This document shows, one piece after another, positions 58,657 to 64,000 of a stretch of 64,000 nt of DNA. Positions within the stretch are counted from its first letter, which is position 1. Every line of letters starts with the position of its first letter. The DNA comes from Papilionanthe hookeriana x Papilionanthe teres (taxonomy: Eukaryota > Streptophyta > Magnoliopsida > Asparagales > Orchidaceae): the NCBI GenBank assembly GCA_022702705.1, contig CM040434.1, positions 55,602,953 to 55,666,952 of the forward strand, read 5' to 3'. The notes beneath the pieces were generated by a model. The model saw nothing but the letters and a program-made list of their open reading frames with translations, ran no database searches and was not told the DNA's origin. The position numbers and the translations under genes are program-made.

Positions 58657-59339
58657 TGTGGAACCCAAAAATGTTCGGGTATCACACCCAATCAATGGAG
58701 CACGTAGGATAAGTAAAAGAATAGAATAATTAGTTTTTCTTCAAGAAATGGCTCTCTATTTATAGAGAAAAATTTGTGTCCGGTGTCCGGATGCGAGACT
58801 CGCGTCCGAGCATCGGGATACCACCTACGTACTCTGCATGTAACTCCTCCGTAAGTTGGGTGTACGTGAGGCCCTCTCACGTACACCGGACGCATTTCAT
58901 GCGTCCGGTGTCCGGACGCAAATTTTTTTCCTATTTATAGGTAGGGTAAGTAGCCTATATATATAATTACATTTATGCCCTCAAGGGTATTAAACTAATT
59001 TACATGATATATTATACAAACAGATTTTCAGTGATAGGGTGACTCCTCACTTGCTCGGTTTGCTCTCATTCGTTCTTCTCTTGGCCTAACGAATCATGTG
59101 ATGACGGTTTGTGGTCTTCTTATATGATTTTGATGGTGTTCTTATTGTAGTTCCTTGGTTCGTTTTTCTCAGTTAGATGGATATCTTTCACTCGATCAGT
59201 TCTGCGGGTCTCCTTTGTTCGGCCATGAGGCGGTCGGCTCGTCATATGGCCGAGCGTCCCATCAGTATTTTGTGACGATCTTCGGGTTTGAGTGTCGACT
59301 ATCTAAATAATTTGATTGGCTCCCTGACCAACTCCGACA
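58657..59339 (-). repeat. candidate LTR, 683 bp, without visible target duplication
   Basis: The minus strand could start TGTCGGAGTTGGTC at 59339 and end GGGTTCCACA at 58657, ends typical of copia LTRs. Two TATA-like boxes (CCTATAAATAG at about 58930-58942 and CTCTATAAATAG at 58755-58766) point the same way. The flanks (AAAAT and CATCT) do not match, so the limits are uncertain. It holds the hairpin cluster at 58860-58919. Confidence 0.4.
58860..58919. other. cluster of overlapping perfect inverted repeats
   Basis: Three perfect stems overlap end to end: GTGTACGTGAG/CTCACGTACAC (58860-58886, 5-nt loop), CACCGGACGCAT/ATGCGTCCGGTG (58884-58910, 3-nt loop) and GCGTCCGG/CCGGACGC (58901-58919, 3-nt loop). 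Neighbouring stems are mutually exclusive. A fourth, imperfect one (GGATGCGAG/CTCGCGTCC) lies just to the left at about 58789-58807. Confidence 0.8.
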
Positions 59340-60189
59340 CATCTCAGCTAAGAGTCCACCTCATTTGTCGTGTTTCATATCCTTCCGGTGAGGTTCATGC
59401 CACTGATATTTTTTTTATGTGCTGAGAAATGAAATCAAACTTTAGATGCTATATATGTACATAAAGTCATAAGAATTCGGTTATTTAAAAGTCAGATAAT
59501 ATAATAAATATTAAAAAATTTGTTCATTCAACTAATTAAATAAAAAGAAATTGAATTAGATTAATTTGTATATTAATATTAAATTATAATATACTATTAT
59601 TAAATATATAACTAAATAAATTTTAAAATTATTGTCAATCAAATTTAATTTAAATATAATATCATTTAACAATTTATTTGTTAACAAAAAATGAGTTTTT
59701 AAGAAGTTCAACCACTCACAAATTATTCTTCGTTAATCAAAAGTTAATATTTACTTTAGGCTTAATAAGTTTGTTAGTAATAGTCTCTTCAATCTCGAAC
59801 TCCTTTCTTCAATAAAGCTCTTTCAAATTCTATATAAAATTCATATTATCCTTAATTTTTTCCTTAACATTCATCACAGTGTTGCAAATATTATCAGAAA
59901 AAATTTATCTACTTGCATGATATCAAGATTATACCTAATCAAATAGGTCTTATAGTAAGACAAATCTCAAAAAATGAATCGTTTTATCTATTTATGATTA
60001 ACAACAAAATCAAGTAGATGTTGTAAAGATAGATCGAGACAATCAGTAATCTTTAGAATTGAACTAATAATTTGAAACAATTCATCCCCAAATGCATTTC
60101 AATACCTTAATTCATTTGAATGCATTTCTAAAACATACGGTGATAGTGAAATCATAATTTTTTTTAAAACATGTGAAGTGTAAATCCTT
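59340..60189. other. AT-rich sequence, nothing recognised
   Basis: Very AT-rich. No open frame over 60 codons and no clear motif. It may be the downstream part of the decayed CACTA element at 60190-61200. Confidence 0.4.
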
Positions 60190-61200
60190 TTGACAATCTA
60201 TATGATATGGGCTAGCCAACTTCCCCACAATGCTCCATACCAATAAACATTTCATACATCGGAATATCATTTATTATCCACATTAAAACAGTTTTTAATT
60301 TGAATTTTTTATTTCACAGAAATGTCACAAGTAATTTAAATATATTTCCCAAAAAAATTACAGCTTATCTATAAGTAGCTGTAAATATACATCAATTCTC
60401 CCTTTTAGATAATTGGAACCTGGAATAATCAATGTCAGAAACATGAAGAAAGTAGTCATACACATCTCAAGTAAAAAATTATAGGGAGTAATAATTGTAT
60501 TCAAATGTGAGTAGGGCGAGGCAATTTGACTGTACAGTTTGAATCCATCGGCATAAAAGTCAAACCAAATATTACATATCTCCATAGGAAATTTAGGATG
60601 AGTAAAATTAAAATATTTTTATACCTCTCCATCTGTCGAATGATTCATTAAATTGATTTCACCTGATATATTATCAAATCATGTCATATGTGAAGCACAT
60701 AAAAGCAAATAGTCTTTGAAGACGTGGAATAAGTGATAAATAAATGAAATGCTTGTATGGAACTTTCTTCTGTCTCCTACTTTTTTTACTCTTGGATTTA
60801 AATCTATAAACCTCATAAAATTTGCATTGAGTCTCTATTAAATCACTCTTATAAAGTAACATGCTTCCATTGACACAATAGTCTATCTTCTTTGATTTCA
60901 AACCGAACTTTGAGACCATTTTTTTCATTATTTTAATTACTATATCATTAAATCTTTGACAGATTTGTTTATTTTAATAATAACATAACAAGATTTAAGC
61001 ATTCTTCGAGCATATTAAACACTGTTTTAATTGTCAACATTTTGATAGCCACAATTAACTCAAAATCGGATTTGCAATATTTTAATAGTTGTTTTTGTGC
61101 CGCATTCAGTAATTCATAAAACACCAGAGTTTCTTTATTTTGGTGATTCTTCCTTCACTTGACTTAGATAATTAGGTCTTATTTCATCAACACCCATTTC
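60190..61200 (-). pseudogene. CACTA (En/Spm) transposase TNP2, decayed
   Basis: Minus-strand pieces follow the TNP2 order. Near 61190: G-V-D-E-I-R-P-N-Y. Then a D-F-E-L-I-V-A-I-K-M-L-T-I-K segment. 60928-60674: K-F-G-L, C-V-N-G-S-M-L-L-Y-K and the I-P-R-L-Q-R-L-F motif (family: L-I-P-R-L-Q-R-L-Y). 60585-60358: D-G-F-K-L-Y-S, I-I-T-P-Y-N-F-L and I-I-P-G-S-N-Y-L-K-G-R-I-D-V. Near 60300-60230: I-N-D-I-P-M-Y-E-M. Stops and shifts separate all of these. TNP2 binds and cuts CACTA ends. No CACTA terminal repeat was found. Homology by motif is firm, limits are not. Confidence 0.82.
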
Positions 61201-61788
61201 TATCAATCAACTTTGAGCCGTATTCAGTTGGAAGATCATAGTTCATTAAAGGAGCATAATTAATTGAAGGATCGGCTTCAATACAAATGTTAGATACAAA
61301 CTCATACAATATAAATCATACCCGACTTTGTTAGATGTTAAATATGCTTGATTTATGTGTTTCGAACATAAACATCGAAACTTACCATCGTATACGTAAA
61401 TCAGAAGCTAATATGTCACTTGCACAAAGGACTCAACACCATTAAAGAACTTCTCAATTAGCCATTTTTTATCTAGATGTAGTTTATTATACATCTAGGG
61501 CCTAATTGTACGAAATTCCATTGATAAATTATTAATAAAAACTTCAGTAATTGCAATTAACATCATATGAAATTACTGGCTAGAAATACTAAATTGAGTC
61601 GTATGTTATTAAAACATGAAACACCACACTCAATATAGATGCAATATTGCAGATATACTTAACACAAAAAATAAACCAATATGTATCATGTATGAAAGGG
61701 CATTAACCTCCGTGAATTCTTATAAGCTTTTGTATGGAACACGAAAAATTTGCACATTTCCGTATAAACGTAATTGCTAACTGTCTTA
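61201..61788. other. AT-rich sequence, possible upstream part of the CACTA remnant
   Basis: No recognisable coding sequence. It may contain the 5' exon or intron sequence of the transposase gene, but nothing supports that directly. Confidence 0.3.
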
Positions 61789-62180
61789 CATACATACTAC
61801 ACAATTCACAATTATTTATATATCTAATGGCAATTTAAATGTTTAAATTTAAATAGTGTTATAAATAATCAAATGTCACTCCGCGTGGGGATAGCTTGTT
61901 ATCGATCAGCTAGAACGGAAATGAGTTGTCTAAAATTGAGCAACTTAAATCCGTTCTAGCTTAAAAATCACAATGACCTAATAATAGCTAAGTGATCAAC
62001 ATACATATAACACAATTCACAGTTTTTACATATCTAACCACAACTCGCATATTTAAACTTAAATATGACTATAAACGATCAGATATCTATCGATCTCTTG
62101 AACCGAAATGAGCCATCTCAAATTGAGTAATTTAAATTCATTTCAGGTATAGCTTGTTTCAATTGACCGAGCTTAAATAA
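61789..62180. repeat. diverged tandem repeat, about 210-bp period
   Basis: ACATACATACTACACAATTC at 61789 returns as ACATACATATAACACAATTC at about 61999, and the following 170 bp stay alignable. Both units hold a segment around AACGGAAATGAG or AACCGAAATGAG. In the first unit an inverted repeat, GCTAGAACGGA..TCCGTTCTAGC (about 61910-61962), encloses it. Subterminal repeats of a DNA transposon are a possible explanation. Confidence 0.6.
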
Positions 62181-62890
62181 ATGATATACAACTAACTCAT
62201 ATCACTTGTACAACAGAAAATTTATTTAAAAATTTACACATATACCACCCAACACTTATATTTACAAATTTAACACATAAATTTTCATTTTTGCAATTTT
62301 TAAAATGATGGTATTTTCTATAAAAAACAAAGAAAGATTTGGAGCAATATAAGTTTAAAATGTAATTTAAATTTTAGGTCTTATACATATAAATACCTAA
62401 GAATTGAGTGGCATGCATATAAAAATATCTTAAACCTAAACTCTTGCAATAAAAATGAAATATATTTTTAAAATTGTAGAAAGAAAAATCTATTTTCAAA
62501 ATTTTTCAAAACACTAAAATCTTAAAAATATGAAATCTAACCGATAAAATTAATAGAGACGTTTTACAATAATGAAAATTGAGTACACCTTCGATTTTAG
62601 TGCAGAGGTTTGGATAAAAATCGAGGCAAGGGCGTCGGTCGGCTCCTGAGCACATACTCGTGAGGAAAATAAAGGAACGAAGTAGTTAGGTCGCAAGTCC
62701 GATATATTTACAATTTTTCATAACAATATTCCCGAAGATTTGGTTAATCTGTGTTATTTAAAAATTGTTCAAACTTATGCATCAATAATTTAAACAAATT
62801 TGATCAAATATTAATAAAAATCGAGTTCGGATTATTCATTGAGTGCATGATTCATGTACAACCCCACCCAAAACCTAGGGCTGTGCATTT
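62181..62890. other. AT-rich sequence with one dispersed repeat
   Basis: A segment at about 62230-62280 (TTTACACATATACCACCCAA) is alignable with about 63495-63545. No gene features seen. Confidence 0.35.
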
Positions 62891-62892
62891 AG

Positions 62893-63246
62893 CACGAAGA
62901 TCATTTATCGTTTGAAAATTGATTGAAATTTCGGCTCGGATCAAGATCATATCAAAATAAATGAGCCAAATTACGAGCTAAAAATTTGCATCTAATTTTT
63001 TTCGAGTCTAATCCAGCTCGGTTTGAAATCAGATTGTTAACAACCCTAGTGATGATTGAGCTGCAAATTTAAAAAAATTAGCTTGAAAATCATTAAACGC
63101 TCAAAAATTGATCCAATTTTGGCTTAAATCAAGATCGAATAGAAATAAAGAGTCAAGCTACGAGCCAAAATTTTAGATCGAATTTTTGCCAAGCCAAATT
63201 TAAATCAAATCCAGCTCAGCTCAAAATTGCATCGTCAACAACCCTA
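62893..63246. repeat. diverged tandem duplication, about 185-bp period
   Basis: The first unit runs from about 62893 and ends TTGTTAACAACCCTAG; the second starts about 63078 and ends CGTCAACAACCCTAC. Shared inside are ATTGAT..AATTTxGGCT, ATCAAGATC, AATAAA/AATAAATGAGCCAA-like and AATCCAGCTC segments. Sequence of this type (alternating GAGCTCG- and AAATTC-like words) is dispersed in plant genomes. Confidence 0.6.
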
Positions 63247-63749
63247 CTAAAACCTGATCTACTCATACATTTACTGAATCCCAACTCTATTGTTATTAAA
63301 CAATCTTAAAATTTTAGATGAGCAAATGTTTATGATATTTATTCTAGTATTTGTATACATATGTTTTAATATTTTACTATAGTAAATTATATTATCTTAC
63401 TATAGTACATTATAAAATAAACCCTAGTGATGTGTATATATGCCACACAATTTTTATGTACTTTTACATCAATAAAATAAAATTTAGGAAGATTTACATA
63501 CATAACACTCAATAAGCTTGTATTTACATATGTACACCTTTAACTTAAAACTTTACGTACATACCACTTTATTTATGCATGGAAGATCCATATGCAAGAT
63601 CCGAAAATTCCTTCTAGCATTTTCCTTCCGCTTGATTTAATTTTGGTCGTTGCCTTCTCGAATCGCATCTTGCTTTTTCTTCTTCCTACCCTCTCCCACT
63701 GCTTCCGGATTTGTCGAGCATCGGTGCTCTATAAGAGCAGGGCTAAGGC
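63247..63749. other. no gene recognised
   Basis: AT-rich to 63600, then a more mixed stretch (63600-63740) with CT-rich segments. The latter could be an untranslated leader of a gene beyond the window, but no start codon context or splice site is convincing. Confidence 0.3.
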
Positions 63750-64000
63750 TTCTAACAATTAGGAGTGTAAACGAAACGAACACAAACAAACAGATGTAGT
63801 GTTCGTGTGCAATTCGTTTGAAATTAAGTGTGTTTGAAACAGGCTCGTGTTTGAAATTATTCGTGAAGCTATTGTTTATGTTCGGTTTGATTTGTTGAAA
63901 TTAATTTGAAATGTTTGAATTTTTTGAATTGTTTTAATTGTTCGAATTGTTTGAATTGATTGAAATTTTCAAATTTGTTTGTATTGTTCAAATTGTTAGA
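63750..64000 (+). repeat. dispersed plant repeat with TTTGAATTGTT-type short units
   Basis: It begins AGGAGTGTAAACGAAACGAA, a variant of a sequence common in many plant genomes, and passes into irregular 10-13 bp units of the TTTGAATTGTT type that reach the window end. Confidence 0.55.

Noticed and set aside
63600..63740. CT-rich segment as a 5' untranslated leader of a host gene
   Set aside because: No downstream ATG with an open frame; it passes into a dispersed repeat.

Overview
This is an intergenic, probably pericentromeric or otherwise heterochromatic, stretch of a flowering-plant nuclear genome. It is AT-rich and I could identify no intact host gene, tRNA or rRNA. Almost everything is transposable-element sequence of families known only from plants: Ty3/gypsy Tat/Ogre-like and Athila-like elements, a Ty1/copia element with a plant-type tRNA-Met primer site, and a CACTA (En/Spm) transposase remnant. 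A eudicot is most likely, but that is inference.

The left 55 kb is a set of nested insertions that can be read from target-site duplications (TSDs). (1) A giant LTR of a Tat/Ogre-like family, copy E (50932-55000), was hit by (2) a whole element of the same family on the minus strand. That element's 5' LTR is copy D (44625-50931), its internal region is 44624-40241 continued at 10044-7143, and its 3' LTR is copy A (7142 to beyond base 1). (3) An Athila-like element on the minus strand (10050-40235, TSD ATGCT at both ends) split its protease codons exactly after the catalytic D-P-G-A. (4) The Athila-like element was in turn hit by giant solo LTR B (10193-16752, TSD AGTCC) in its 3' LTR, by giant solo LTR C (19958-27327, TSD CTAAC) in its env-like region, and by a terminal-inverted-repeat DNA element (35316-38158) in gag. 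(5) The DNA element carries another LTR (36024-37467), and LTR A carries a solo LTR (5332-7002, TSD AAGTG).

The Athila-like element reads 5'LTR-gag-protease-RT-RNaseH-integrase-env-like-PPT-3'LTR down the minus strand. All domains are recognisable but broken by stops and frameshifts; the env-like region is present twice in tandem. A GC-rich tandem motif (GCCGACGGCGAG-like) sits in the LTRs of all the Athila-type copies and again upstream of each env-like unit. The Tat/Ogre-like element has an ORF1-like region, gag, protease, RT and part of RNase H, but no integrase.

The right 9 kb holds a copia LTR, primer site and partial gag (57829-55003, minus strand) interrupted by an Athila-type solo LTR (55052-56786, TSD GATAG). 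Beyond it lie a candidate further LTR with a cluster of perfect hairpins near 58.9 kb, a decayed CACTA TNP2 transposase (about 61200-60190, minus strand), and short tandem duplications of AT-rich sequence.
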